Shown here: positions 31,255-40,487 of the stretch, piece after piece
How the letters are laid out: each line of letters opens with the position of its first letter
Position numbering within the stretch: position 1 is the stretch's first letter
DNA from: Odiellus spinosus
Lineage: Eukaryota; Arthropoda; Arachnida; Opiliones; Phalangiidae
Reading direction: 5' to 3'
Assembly (NCBI GenBank): GCA_963920705.1
Contig: OY987225.1
Span: forward strand, 32,093,458 to 32,157,457
Length of the DNA: 64,000 nucleotides
Program-made: the position numbers and the translations under genes
Notes under the pieces: model-generated
Databases searched by the model: none
What the model saw: only the letters and a program-made list of their open reading frames with translations
What the model was told of the DNA's origin: nothing

Positions 31255-33182
31255 TTGTATACCTAGAATCTGCGATAATTTGTTGAAATTTTTACAAAAT
31301 AACTTTTTTTTTTTTTTTTTTTTTGATATTATAAAATCGTGAATGATTTTGTAAAAATTTCAACACATTTTCTATTTTCTACGTATAACACTCGAAACTA
31401 AAATGCTTATGGAAACATTTACGTATCTCTTTAAATTTTAATTTTACAAAAACAAAAAATGAAAAAATTAACCTAATTTAATTATTTTGTTTGTTTTTGT
31501 TTTTAAAATTTCAGTTGCTGGACACCCTGCAAGTTTGCAGAGATTTTAAATCGGGTCAATGCAAACGGCCACAATGTCGATACGTGCACCTTATTGAAGG
31601 TAAGTGCGAACGAAACCTTTTCTTAATTTTTTTTTTCCCAATTTATTTTTTAATTTCATTTAAAATAACCCAAAATTGCCGCTTATAAATATAGTCCTAG
31701 CGGTTGGTTTTTTCTGCTTTTGTGTTTCTTTTTGAATCACACAAACATTGTTTTGCGCCGAACTTTACTTTAAAACACGCAATGGCTGTTTTATGGTGCT
31801 AATATTTTATTCCGTGACTGTAACACAGATATTTTTGTTTGGATTCCAATTATTTTTTTCTCCTCCTCATATAGTCTTATTGTATTTTATATAATCACAT
31901 TTGCATTGTTTTAATAACCAAAAAGGTGTTGGTAATGAATTAATTTTTTATGGAAGTATAGATTTAATTTTTTTTAATATTTAATTATAATCTTAGTATT
32001 AGCAATTATTTTTTTTGACAGTGTAATAAGTTGCTTTTTTTATTTTTTCGCTTTGGTGCGCTTAATCGAATATTTTGTGTGTGTTATTATTTTCAAAAGT
32101 TTTAAATTGTATAATTTTTTGGTGTATGTGTATTATAAGAGGTTATGGCTATCAGCGCGCACTAAATGACACTATATATTAATCCCGGTTATGTTCAATA
32201 ACGCAATAAGTGTATAGTTTTTACCACCGAATATATAGTAAGTTCGTTGGGTAAATTCTACTCGTTTTTTTTATATTTGTTTTAATATGCACAATATATG
32301 GGGCTGAGCTGTATTATTTTGCTTGGAGCGTATATATTATTATTTCATTATTATTTTTGGCTTTTATATTTACACTGAAACCGCCTCAGTGAGCACTAGG
32401 TTGCAATAATAAAATTCCCGGTTACGTGTTAATATTGTACACCAACGACTAATATTAGATTTAACAGACCTCTTGAAAGTTTAATAGTTTAGATAATTAA
32501 AGATTCGGATAGAGCTCGATACTATCTTTAAAATGAGACCAATCTCGTCAAAATCGGACCATAAATAACAAAGTTGCGAATTTTCATAGTGACGTCACGA
32601 TGGATTTTTTTCATTTTGTATTTTTTGGAATTTTCTTAACTTCGTTAATTATAGGTCGATTTGAACGTAATTGGTTTCATTTTAAAGCTGGATTTTAGGT
32701 CTATTCGAATCTGATATCGAATTAATGGGAAAAATACGCAATAATGATGCAAATCCCGGTGTTTGTAAAAATACGTAAAATTATATAATTAATGTAATAG
32801 ACTAGTATATAACGTTCTGTAGTAAAAATCTAAATATATTAGTGTTGGTATTAACCCTTCTTTTTATATAATTTGGCACATATTACCGCGGGCTTTTTAT
32901 CATATTATAATTTCCTTTTTGTGGCTTGAAGCTGAAGCGGCTGAAAACAAACACTTTTTGCCAATATAATCCTCCTAAAAATGCTTAAAAATCTTCCGTT
33001 TTATACGAAAATGACTGGAATATTTTTTCCATCTTTGCTCATCAGACTATGTAGAAGTTCTGGATGGCAAAGTGACCGTATGCAGAGACGCCGTCAAGGG
33101 CAAATGCATTCGTCCCCTTTGCAAATATTTTCATCTTCCTCTTACGACGTCTACTTCTTCAATCTTTAACGCCCTTCTCTGA
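5084..33182 (+). CDS. mbl: Muscleblind RNA-binding splicing regulator, 3' part (spliced)
   Basis: Muscleblind/MBNL proteins bind YGCY motifs in pre-mRNA through tandem CCCH zinc fingers and control alternative splicing, mainly in the nucleus. Coding exons: 5084-5245 (alternative end 5560), 10904-11110, 20310-20537, 23790-23855, 28652-28787, 30140-30201, 31515-31599, 33046-33182. All phases join (0,0,0,0,1,0,1), giving 1083 nt: 360 residues plus stop, without the exons left of the window. Domain order: end of finger 2 (CX6CX3H visible), Ala-rich linker ending KIPRTDRLE, finger 3 (CX7CX6CX3H), finger 4 (CX7CX4CX3H), a basic KKRLR segment, a KRPALDKSG to QQPFVPVS region, then fingers 5 and 6 (both CX7CX4CX3H) and a short tail. 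Finger 1 and the start codon are outside the window. Family identity is very secure. The order of small exons is inferred from phase, not from transcripts. Confidence 0.93.
5246..5560 (+). CDS. mbl: mbl in-frame exon extension (alternative 5' splice site)
   Basis: The frame stays open past the 5246 donor for exactly 315 nt (105 residues) to a second good donor, AAG|GTGAGT at 5561, also in phase 0. The segment is GC-rich, unlike the flanking intron, and encodes a low-complexity peptide rich in Gly, Ser, Ala, Gln and His ([22 protein letters not shown]). Matching phase and base composition indicate a real coding extension chosen by alternative 5' splice sites. It has no domain I recognise. After 5561 the sequence returns to AT-rich intron. 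Confidence 0.75.
7318..7472. mobile_element. Fold-back element with a central CRE
   Basis: The left arm (TATATAAAATG, then CTTGTTCC, then AAAATCGTTA) is matched in reverse order by the right arm (TAACGATTCTG, then GGAACAAG, then CATTTTATAT). This is the shape of a short MITE or long hairpin. The loop contains a perfect GTGACGTCAC at about 7401-7410. No coding capacity. The inverted repeat is imperfect, so element ends are approximate. Confidence 0.6.
10196..10235 (-). repeat. Partial copy of the TTAGCTGGATTCATG fold-back family
   Basis: Contains ATGAATCCAGCTAAGCCTAT followed by TTTGATGGTAAG, the reverse complement of the arm found at 40621-40660 and, in shorter form, at 14412-14430. It lies about 670 bp upstream of the mbl linker exon. 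Confidence 0.7.
10904..11110 (+). CDS. mbl: mbl exon: Ala-rich linker (ATTNPYL to TDRLE)
   Basis: 207 nt, 69 residues, phase 0 at both ends; acceptor GTGTTTAG, donor GAG|GTAAGA. It opens [14 protein letters not shown] and closes KIPRTDRLE, both matching the linker between tandem finger pairs in insect muscleblind. The middle has a run of Ala codons and a Met/Ala-rich stretch. It is GC-rich against an AT-rich intron. The next exon opens VCREFQRG, so the join [10 protein letters not shown] reproduces the family sequence exactly. Confidence 0.93.
11333..11475. repeat. 41-bp tandem repeat, about 3.5 copies
   Basis: Unit GTTAGGCTTAATCAATATTT followed by GAAATTAGGCCTAGGAATTGT, the last copies diverged. 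It begins about 220 bp after the linker exon donor. Confidence 0.85.
12195..12355. mobile_element. Copy of the AAAGTGTCAAG fold-back repeat
   Basis: Shares GAACCGTTTTGGAAAGGTCA (with AACCGTTTTGGAAAGGTCAAAT at the second site), a TTGAACATT block and TTTCAAAGTGTCAAG with the element at 42652-42830 in the first acyltransferase gene. Two loci with the same order of blocks show an interspersed repeat. No coding capacity. Confidence 0.7.
12590..12740 (+). promoter_or_regulatory. Possible intronic promoter (TATA box)
   Basis: A GC-richer island contains ATATAAAAG (about 12610) and TATATAAAGG (about 12621), followed some 30 bp later by a GC-rich start-like region around 12645-12660. No downstream first exon can be tied to it, so this is only a candidate. 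Confidence 0.3.
14040..14330. other. GC-richer island in mbl intron, E-box
   Basis: This block stands out from the AT-rich intron and contains a CACGTG E-box near 14189 and a GCTAGCTAGC palindrome near 14177. There is no open frame with family resemblance. It may be a regulatory element, but nothing more can be said. Confidence 0.3.
17214..17314. mobile_element. Short fold-back element
   Basis: ACTATATACAACCTTAGAAC at the left is mirrored by GGTTCTAAGGTTATATAGTA at the right, with a second inner pair (AACCAGTT / AACTGGTT). The whole forms a hairpin of about 100 bp typical of a small MITE. Confidence 0.75.
18504..18831. mobile_element. Fold-back element with a T33 tract
   Basis: The arms run from CTGGTTGTGTAAA through AAAGGGAGAATGCAACCTAA (left, 18504-18557) to TTAGGTTGCATTATCCCTTT through TTTACACAACC (right, 18764-18831). 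The loop has a run of 33 T at 18560-18592, an inner inverted pair around AAATAAATTT, and a CATCAAAATAGGC block shared with the 40591-40729 element. No ORF. A non-autonomous DNA transposon derivative is likely. Confidence 0.75.
19925..20055. repeat. 38-bp tandem repeat upstream of the finger 3/4 exon
   Basis: Four copies of TCTTAAAGTGTCTATGACAG plus about 18 bp of variable sequence. It ends about 250 bp before the exon at 20310. Confidence 0.85.
20196..20309 (+). promoter_or_regulatory. mbl: CU-repeat polypyrimidine tract of the finger 3/4 exon
   Basis: A (TC)n run at about 20251-20280 and a second pyrimidine block lead to GTCGTGCAG at 20309. No AG occurs between 20196 and 20307. Such tracts are typical targets of PTB-like proteins. 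Regulated inclusion is inferred. Confidence 0.6.
20310..20537 (+). CDS. mbl: mbl exon: zinc fingers 3 and 4
   Basis: 228 nt, 76 residues, phase 0 at both ends. Finger 3 is [10 protein letters not shown] then CRFAH (CX7CX6CX3H); finger 4 is [19 protein letters not shown] (CX7CX4CX3H). This is exactly the spacing of vertebrate MBNL fingers 3 and 4. It continues [13 protein letters not shown], the conserved post-finger helix, and ends in AAAM before GTAGGA. Skipping would keep the frame and remove the whole second finger pair. Confidence 0.96.
20538..23526 (+). other. mbl: mbl intron, very AT-rich
   Basis: Dominated by long T runs and T-rich sequence on the + strand, with an A30 run near 21331-21361 and a T24 run near 21583-21606. 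No exon is recognised. Confidence 0.7.
23527..23789 (+). promoter_or_regulatory. mbl: AG exclusion zone with YGCY cluster before the 66-nt exon
   Basis: From 23527 to 23787 the + strand has no AG at all; the first AG is the acceptor at 23788-23789. Within it lies a pyrimidine-rich block (about 23530-23626) with YGCY motifs at 23535, 23577, 23582, 23587, 23591, 23608, 23611 and 23621. YGCY is the core RNA site of MBNL proteins. The rest of the zone is A-rich. This layout indicates a distant branch point and muscleblind-dependent control of the next exon. The motifs are seen; regulation is inferred. Confidence 0.65.
23790..23855 (+). CDS. mbl: mbl small exon with basic KKRLR segment (66 nt)
   Basis: 22 residues, PHG then [17 protein letters not shown] then ILI-like end (ATT TTG), phase 0 on both sides, flanked by AATTAG and GTATTG. 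The GC-rich coding patch stands out from AT-rich intron. The KKRLRD segment sits where vertebrate MBNL1 has KRP-containing, alternatively spliced basic segments affecting nuclear localisation. The acceptor lacks a nearby polypyrimidine tract, which fits a distant-branch-point exon. Moderate confidence, because there is no transcript. Confidence 0.7.
24771..25138. mobile_element. Fold-back MITE, copy 1
   Basis: The left end TTTAAAGGAAAGCTTGGAGC then TAAAAAT is mirrored at the right as ATTTTTAGCTCCAAGTTTCC then CTTTAAA. The arms pair along most of their length (for example GACCAATCATATTATTTTAG with an inverted ATAATATGATTGGTC), meeting near 24970-24995. It is a near-perfect long hairpin without a transposase gene. 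Confidence 0.85.
25518..25988. mobile_element. Fold-back MITE, copy 2 (same family)
   Basis: Same TTTAAAGGGAAACTTG ends and the same inner blocks (ACACGTTTTT, CCAATCATATTATTTCAGCC) as copy 1, which lies about 380 bp upstream in the same orientation. The centre has an additional inverted pair around GGCGTTTGATG / CATCAAACACC. Copy 1 lacks this loop and is therefore shorter. Confidence 0.85.
27242..27302. other. Nested stem-loop, candidate structured RNA or SINE fragment
   Basis: Outer arms AGTTCAGCG (27242-27250) and CGCTGAGCT (27294-27302) pair over nine positions with one G-U. Inner arms ATACCGC (27264-27270) and GCGGTAT (27278-27284) pair perfectly around the loop CTCCTAA. The block is GC-rich inside AT-rich intron. 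The inner loop resembles an anticodon loop (CCT), but there is no T-arm sequence or acceptor pairing, so I do not call a tRNA. Confidence 0.45.
28493..28651 (+). promoter_or_regulatory. mbl: AG exclusion zone before the KRPALDKSG exon
   Basis: No AG occurs from 28493 to 28649; the next AG is the acceptor at 28650-28651. The polypyrimidine tract (about 28526-28580) lies 70 or more bases upstream of the acceptor. As with the 66-nt exon, this points to a distant branch point, often found before regulated exons. Confidence 0.6.
28652..28787 (+). CDS. mbl: mbl exon: KRPALDKSG to QQPFVPVS region
   Basis: 136 nt, enters in phase 0 and leaves in phase 1 at TCT T|GTAAGT. It encodes [18 protein letters not shown], then [17 protein letters not shown], then [10 protein letters not shown], matching the conserved C-terminal part of animal muscleblind proteins (KRPALEK and YQQALA in MBNL1). 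A stop lies in frame at 28631-28633, so the exon cannot start further upstream. The acceptor is weak in local sequence but is the first AG after a 157-nt AG-free zone. Confidence 0.88.
29104..29418. mobile_element. MITE-like element with 37-bp terminal inverted repeats
   Basis: Arms 29104-29140 and 29382-29418 match at 36 of 37 positions (AGAAGCCGATGAAACCCTCC then TTTGAAGTC on the left). A second inner inverted pair (CTCTCTGTATGGGT / ACCCATACAGAGAG) lies nearby. No coding capacity. It sits in the mbl intron between the QQPFVPVS exon and the 62-nt exon. Confidence 0.85.
30140..30201 (+). CDS. mbl: mbl small exon (62 nt) bridging to the third finger pair
   Basis: Acceptor GATCAG at 30139, donor CAG|GTACTA at 30202. 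It enters in phase 1 and leaves in phase 0, exactly what is needed between the preceding exon (ends phase 1) and the next (starts phase 0). It encodes [20 protein letters not shown] after the split Ser. The Ala/Thr/Ser-rich content resembles the C-terminal region of MBNL proteins. Splice sites are only fair, but the phase fit and GC-rich patch support it. Direct joining of the flanking exons without it would hit a stop at once. Confidence 0.68.
31218..31365. repeat. Perfect 20-bp inverted repeat with A/T runs before the finger 5 exon
   Basis: TGTTGAAATTTTTACAAAAT at 31281-31300 is perfectly inverted at 31346-31365, about 150 bp before the exon. A run of about 34 A precedes it at 31218-31251 and poly-T fills the loop. 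It may be part of a fold-back element or a splicing-relevant hairpin. Confidence 0.8.
31515..31599 (+). CDS. mbl: mbl exon: zinc finger 5
   Basis: 85 nt, phase 0 in, phase 1 out; acceptor AAAATTTCAG, donor GAAG|GTAAGT. It encodes LLDTLQ then [19 protein letters not shown] then LIE, a complete CX7CX4CX3H finger of muscleblind type. It follows an already complete second finger pair, so it belongs to a third pair. Confidence 0.9.
33046..33182 (+). CDS. mbl: mbl last coding exon: zinc finger 6 and stop
   Basis: Acceptor GCTCATCAG at 33045; two bases complete an Asp codon. It encodes [11 protein letters not shown] then [19 protein letters not shown] then [15 protein letters not shown] and stop TGA at 33180-33182. 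[11 protein letters not shown] closely resembles the VEVxNGKVTAC linker between fingers 1 and 2 of all muscleblind proteins, so the third pair looks like a copy of a canonical pair. The tail is short and Ser/Thr-rich. Confidence 0.92.
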
Positions 33183-36100
33183 CGTACGCGTCACTACTAG
33201 TCCACATTTTGGTTATTTTATTTCAATTATTTTAAAATAAAAAAAAAAATAATAAGTTTACGTCGACAAGAAATTTTGAATTCAACCGAAGTTCTAAGGA
33301 CAAAAAGAAACAAAACACTTCATTTGGGATTTAATAAACGATAATTAAAAACAAAGACATCATCTCCGAGCTTGGACAAGTCGCCTTTCTGAAGAAGGAA
33401 AATTATTTCAACAAAAATTTTAGTTTTTATCTTTTTTAAATTTATATCAATTTGACAATTTCAGTTTTAAAAAAACGTATAAAAAAAGGAACAGAGTTTT
33501 AGAAAAGAGATTCTTCTGTGATAGAGCTCCAAAAAAATTATTTCTATTTCTATTTCAAATTCTATTATAAAAAAAAAATGACTTTTTAAAAACAAATTTG
33601 AAAATATAAAATAATATAGGGGCGGGTATAAGATTCGAGGGAGATAAAAGAAATATAAAAAAAATCGGTCTCAGATTTTTCCAAAAGAAGGCACGAGTTT
33701 TAATTTTATTTTATTTTTAAATAAATTAAAACAAATTAAAATTTGAATTTTATGGGAAAATTAATTAGTTATATCTAGTCAGTTTATTTTACATTTTTTT
33801 TTAGTAATATCGGTACAGAAATTGGGTATAAAAACTAAATTTAAAAATAATAATATTAAATATATCATTTTTAAAAATTATAAAAAAAACGATTGGAAAG
33901 AGTGCTGAATTCTTTTGGAAAGTAAAAATGCTCAGTACCGTCTTGTGCCATTGCCCTAAAACGAAAAAAAAAAAAGTCCCTACTATAGAAAAAATTCAAA
34001 TTTGTCAAAAATTCCGATATACGAAATTTATTTTTTAAATTTCTTCAAATTTTTCAAAAAAAAAACGCGGAAACAAAAATTGCGAAGGATTTCAATTTTA
34101 AGTTTAAAAACAAACAAGAATAATCGAACGATAGAAGTGGAGACGAATACTGTGCCTCATACAATACACCACAAACGGAAATATTTACTTTAAAACAAAC
34201 AAACAAACAAAACAACATTTTTCATCTTTTTTTTTTTTAAAAAAACAACAAAATAAAATAAACATTTAATTTTTGCCCCAATTTTTACTCGGGTTTTTCG
34301 AAAATATCGTGACTCCTGCCTAAAAAAAACAAAAACGAAACAACGTAAAAAGAAAAATGATAAAATTTCGCAAAAATAGGCGATTTACAAAATACAAAAA
34401 TATATATATATATATAAACTGTGAAATATTTCACTAAACCCCCTTTCCCCCCCGAAAAATATGAAAATATTTGAAACGAAATGTTTCTCTTTGAACTTGA
34501 AACGAACATTTATTCGATGTCGTGTAAAACAAAAGGTGACCAGTAAAGATTTAAGTTTAATTAAAAGGTCTATGCAATTAAATACATAAATACACACCAT
34601 ATAAAAACTATAAACAAAAACTTTAAACGCTGGACCCAAGCAGTTTCATTTATTTTAAATTTTTATACCATTTTTTTTTCGGTTGAATAAATTTATTCAA
34701 ACTGGAATAAAAAAAAAAAAAAAGTTTTATTAATTTACGGAAAACTCCGTGAAAAATTTTGTTTTCATGTCTTATATATAAAAAGTTAAAAAAGCGTATT
34801 TGAACTTGGGAACGAAATGAATATTGTTGGAAATTTGGAAATGTTTAGGAAAAAAAAAAAAAAAAAAAAAAAAAAAAACATTAACGTTGAAAAAATCGTG
34901 GAAAATTGGAATTTTTCTTCAGTTTTTTGATATTAGAAGAAGAAACAGATTATTTTGTTTCGTTATTTAGGCATATCTCTTGTAAAAAAAATTATAAAAT
35001 TAAATTTTTGGGAAAAAAACAATTTAAAGAAAATGTTGTCGCGTGAGGTAAGCGTGTTTTATATATAAAAAAAAATAAAATGGAAAAAAATAAAAATTAG
35101 ATAATTCGGAAAAATTTCGGATTCACGAACGTTTAAACCGGTGGTATATTTAAAAAATTTAGTTAAAATTAAATTAAAGTTATAAAAAAAACCGCTTTGA
35201 GCTATTAGCAAAAGGGTAATTATTAAACAAATTATGAAATTAGAAGAGAGGAAATAAAATAAAATAAACTTTTGATATACAACACCAGTAAAACCACAAA
35301 ATCGTAAAATTCTGGGCTTTAAGTAGATTTAAACTGAATTTTTTTTTTAAATATTTTTCAACATTTAAAAATACTAGTATATCGAAATAACTTAAATAAG
35401 TATGCAACATATAATAAATAACTTGAAGCTGTTAATCATATTTTAATTTAATTAAATTGGAATTATATTAACTTAAAAACAAACTGGTCACAAAATATTC
35501 TTCCTTAATTAGTTTCCAATTTTATTACTAACAATTCTGCCATCCATTAAATTAATTCTAAATTAATTTATTGAAAAAAAAAAAAAACCTTACATTTTTT
35601 TAATGGTTTCATTTTTTAATATCCTCTCGCCGTGATGTAATAATTAAAAGCCCTAAAACTAAATTAACGGTGATACCTTTCAATTAAAAAATAAAATTAA
35701 AAACACATTAAATTGTGATTTATTTTTTGATAAATGTAAACGAAAAAAAAAAAAAAATTTATCAAAATTTAAACGCAATTTTCCCGATCATCACTAAAAC
35801 AAAACTAAGCCCAGTAAAAAGAAAAATTTGTATTAAAAATATTTTACAGAAAAAAAATAAGAATTAAAAAACTATATTAAAATAAACCAATAAACAGGTA
35901 TTGCAAATCGTGCCTAAATCCGCACTTATTGCTTAAAAAATTAAATTAATGAGAGATAAAAAAATTTTGGACCATATATTCAGAGCTTTTGAGATGATAC
36001 CGAGTTATTATAAAAAAAAATACGTGTAATAAGAAGTTAACATTTTCGAGTGGTTCAAGAAAAAAAATTTAAAAAATTAAGTAATTTTTTTTTTGAAAGA

Positions 36101-39100
36101 CAAAAAAAAATTACAAAAAAAAAAATAAAATGGAAATTTAGTGGACGGTGCTAGTTACCGGGAATATATACATAAAAATACAAAAAAAAATACAAAAAAA
36201 ATTAGTTGTGAAAAATGAAAACCTAAAAAAATGTTTGGATAAATAATTTAATTGTTAGTGTTGAAAAAAAGAAAAAATATTTCCCCCTCCAAAAAAAAAT
36301 ATAATATTTAAAAAATACACAGTTTTTTCCCCAATTTTTTCCCATCTACACTACGTCTAATTATAAACAAACATTTGTACGGTACGGTGCTTTCTTTCCC
36401 ATAAAAAATAGAAACATAAAAATACAAGTTAAAAAAAAACATGTGATACCACTTTGACAAAGTAACAAAAAAAAAAAAATTAACTAACCTTTTCACCCAT
36501 TCACTAAAACTATTATTACTAATTATTCCTTCTTATGGTAATCCATTCTAATTAAATAAATTAAATATAAACACGAATGTTTAACCTTTTTCACACTGAC
36601 TTAAAATTTCCCCCCCAAAACATTTAAATTTATTTAGGTTTATATTTCAACCCCTTCCTTCTTTTCCTTAAAAAAAAAAAAAAACATACAAAAACAAACA
36701 AAAACATACACTTTGTGCCATTTTAGGGATATTAAAAACCTTCGTACTATTATAAACATACTCGTAAAGAAAAAGAAATTAAATATGCACTAACAAAAAT
36801 AAAATAAAAAAAAAACAAAAAAATAAAACATGGATTTTAGAATAGAGCCCACTATTGTTACGGTAAAATTTGTGAAAATGAAAATGAAATAACAAAATAA
36901 AACCAAAACTATTCTACAAAATTAAATTTGCATATAAGAAATAAATAAAACAAAGATGTTTAGATGAGAAAAAACAAAGATGAGAAATACTTAGGGATAA
37001 ATAAAAATTAAGTTTTAATTTTTCGAAAAAAAAATGGAAATTTTTTCCTGATTTTGCTTTTTCTAAAAACAAACTAAAAAGGGAAAAAATGGAATAACTT
37101 TTTTGTCTCATATATTATATAAAATATATATAAATGTGTCCATTTTAACTGTAAAACCAGAATTCCTCTCCTATTCTTAATGATGCTTCGAAAAAAACAA
37201 AAAATAATATTTAAACAAAAAAACGATAAATACACGTGAAAAATCCGCCCCAAAAATTATTTAAAAACAAACAAACAAAACGAAAAGTGGTTTAAAAACT
37301 TGTATCCGTCTATATTAAAAAAAAAAAATAACAATATATAAAATATTTCATCACCATTTAAGTTTTTTTGGAATATAATTAATTTTTCTCCCATTTAACG
37401 AAATATGATAAAAATTAGACATAAATTTGAGTAAATTTAGAATAATTACATCCGAGTAATTAGTTTTGTAGCTATAATAACTTAACCGAGTTAGAATTAA
37501 ATTAACTATAGTTTTAAAATAAAAAAACAATTAAAAGTTATTTTATTTTTCTCAGATGAAAATACCCTTTACTACAAAAATATACCATATTTGGTCTGTG
37601 ATGAGTCGATATATATATATAAATATAAAGTTCCTTCTTAATGATAAATATTTGGGTTATATAATTAAAAATTAAATAAACAGTTGCGGCCTTTTTTTAA
37701 CAAAAAAAAAAAATAACCTAACCCATAAAAATTGTTAAAATTGTTTTTTAAATTTATAAATTAAAAAAAATTGAGAAATTCAGAAATGAAATACTATTAA
37801 TCAGGTACGTTTTAAACTCTTATTTTCCTTTAAATAAAATATGTATAATAATTTTGTAGAATATCTCAGCGATTTAGAAAAAAATTACCACTTAAAAAAA
37901 AATATTAAATATTGAAACACTAAAATATTACCTTTGTGGCCTCTTTAATATTAGGTTTTTGTATTTTCTATAAAAGAATGATAAGAAATGATGTCGAAAA
38001 CGTTCCATTGTTTGATGAAGAGTTAATTAAAACGGGGGTTGATTCAATTAAATAATTATATATGGTCACAAATATATAATAAGATACGCCATTTAACCCA
38101 TGACTTGACAATTTAAATTTGACATAATTAGAATTAATTCTAACTATATAATAAATGATTTTTTTTTTCAATTGTGTATAAATATTTTAAATGTGAAAAG
38201 TTGGATTTTTTTTTTTATTAATTCAGAAATAATTAATTAAATACGCTGAGTATTCGTACCTCATTCACCAGAATCAAAAATATAACTTTTTAATGTAAAA
38301 TTGTTTTGAACAAAAGTGTTTTAACATATGGTCTTGTAAGTTAGTTTTTACATATTACATTTATTGTTTTTTTCCTCAGTAAACTTTAAATAAAAAAAAA
38401 AAAAAACAGTGTCCTTAAAAAAAACCAACAATTTTTTTTTAAATTGTTTTTAACTGGGGTTAGAAATAAAAATAAAAAAATATGTTTATATTTTTAGTTT
38501 ATTCAATAAAATAAATACAAAAAACGTCTGTATATGATATATATATAAATATAAATATATAAAAAACAAGTAACACAATGACGTCAGACAAACAAAAAAA
38601 TACATTTTTTTATGTGATATAACATTTAATTCCTGTATAATAAAAATACACGTTGGGTGCCATTATTTGATGATTTTTTTTTTTTTGGTTAATAATTTTT
38701 TTTTTCCTTTTTTTTTTTAATGTATAAAACAGTGTAAGTTTCAAACTTAAACGACCCATCCATGTAATCATAAACTTATTTACCCCTCTTAGTAATAAAT
38801 AAATAAACAAATCAAATAAAAACAAACCCCAGTGGCCAGGTTTAAAAAAAAAAAAGAGTAAAAATGTCAGAACCATTTTGTGTTTAGTGTTATCGTAAAA
38901 TACTCTAGAATTTCTTCTTGAATATATTAAAAAAAAAAAATACCAAATCCCCAAAAATTCATTATCACAATTTTTAGAAAAAATAAAATATATCTTATTA
39001 AAAAAAAAGTTCACACACCCTTAATATTAAGTAAATATATATAAATAACCCGTACCAAGAATTAAAATAAAATAAAAATAAAAAAAAAAACATAAAAAAT

Positions 39101-39377
39101 AACAATTTAAACAAAACATCCTAATAATTTTTTCATTTTTTATTTTAACAAAAAAAATATTGTATTTCTCATAATATTTGGGAATAATATCGTGCCTCAG
39201 AATGATGGAAAAATTAAACTTAAGGAGTGTATAAAAAAATATTGAAAAAAAAAAAAAAATTCAAATTATCGAAAATATTGTCAGAGTCATATTGTACCAG
39301 TCTTTCTTTTTTATGTCTATTTGTACATTGTATATGTTATCATAAAAGAAAAAAAAAAACATTGCTCAAGGAGCAGA

Positions 39378-39411
<34 letters not shown>
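39378..39411. repeat. ATT trinucleotide microsatellite
   Basis: About 11 uninterrupted ATT/TTA units in the presumed mbl 3' UTR. Confidence 0.95.
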
Positions 39412-39413
<2 letters not shown>

Positions 39414-39821
39414 AATATTAAGAAAAAATATAAATATAAAAAATATATATGAACTGTTAGCGTGTAAAGGAGGTTCCAAAAAAATATGTTTAATTTAAAT
39501 TTATAACGATTTATATATTTAAGGTCAAATAATTGTTAAAAAATTAGCAATATATAATTTCCTTATAAGTCGCGTTACAATTAAAAATATTTTTTTGGCA
39601 CTTAAAAAAAAAAAAACTTCCGCGCTGGAGTTGCAAATAAAGAGGAGATACAAAATGTCGTGGAAATGAGTGGTTTACAAATTCGCAGAAAAAAAAAATT
39701 AAAATTAAGGTCACATAAATTTAATTTACATTTACTTTAAATATTTAGTTTTTATCGTAAATTTGCGAGTGCGTATGAATGGGTATAATATATTAATTAT
39801 GTAGTTATGGAATACTATGAA

Positions 39822-39985
39822 AATTAATTGAAATTCATGGAAATTCATTGCAGTTCATGTAAATTCATTGAAATTCAATGAAATTGATGTAAATCCATTG
39901 AAATTCGTGTGAATTCAATGAAATTCATTGAAAATTCATGAATATTCATTGATATACATTGAAATTGATGAAAATGCATTGAAGA
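39822..39985. repeat. GAAATTCATT short tandem repeat
   Basis: About 15 degenerate 10-12-bp units of the type GAAATTCATTGAAATTCATG near the end of the presumed mbl 3' UTR. Confidence 0.85.
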
Positions 39986-40454
39986 GTGAAGCTGTTATTA
40001 CAAATACCCAATTATACGAGCGCAAATATATGATTTAAAATTGAAATTCCCTAAAATTAAACTAAAAAAAAACTATGCAAAAAGTTTAAGTCACAGAACG
40101 TAACAATGATCTCTTAATTTGCATAAATCCAAAAATATCCCTAATTACAATTTTTTTTAAATAGTAAAAAATAATAAAAACAAAATCTGGCCACTTTTTG
40201 GGTTCACCAAAAACACAACTTGTTTTAAACTTTTAAAACACATCCCTTTCTCCCCCCCTTTTTATATTTAAAAAAATACAACGTAATTGACCTAATTATA
40301 TTGAGTCTCCAGACGGAATGAGAGAGAGAATGAAAAAGGGTGTTACATATATATAAACAAAAACATTAAACAAAATCCTTAAATACAAAAAAAGCCTCAT
40401 TTCATGTACTTCAAAAGAAAACAAAAACATCTGTAAAATGAACGAAAAAAAATT

Positions 40455-40487
40455 AATAAAAAAAAGATAAAAAAAAATAAAAATAAA
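40455..40487 (+). terminator. mbl: Polyadenylation signal cluster, candidate mbl 3' end
   Basis: Three AATAAA hexamers (40455, 40476, 40482) at the very end of the A-rich region, followed by less A-rich DNA with T/GT stretches from 40500. It is the natural end of the long UTR but is not proven. Confidence 0.45.

Noticed and set aside
31600-31688. Read-through of the finger 5 exon giving an alternative C-terminus ([11 protein letters not shown])
   Set aside because: The frame runs into T-rich intron after a perfect GTAAGT donor; intron retention is possible but unsupported.
38610-39014. 134-residue open frame on the minus strand
   Set aside because: Made of Phe/Lys runs from poly-A/poly-T tracts in the mbl 3' UTR.
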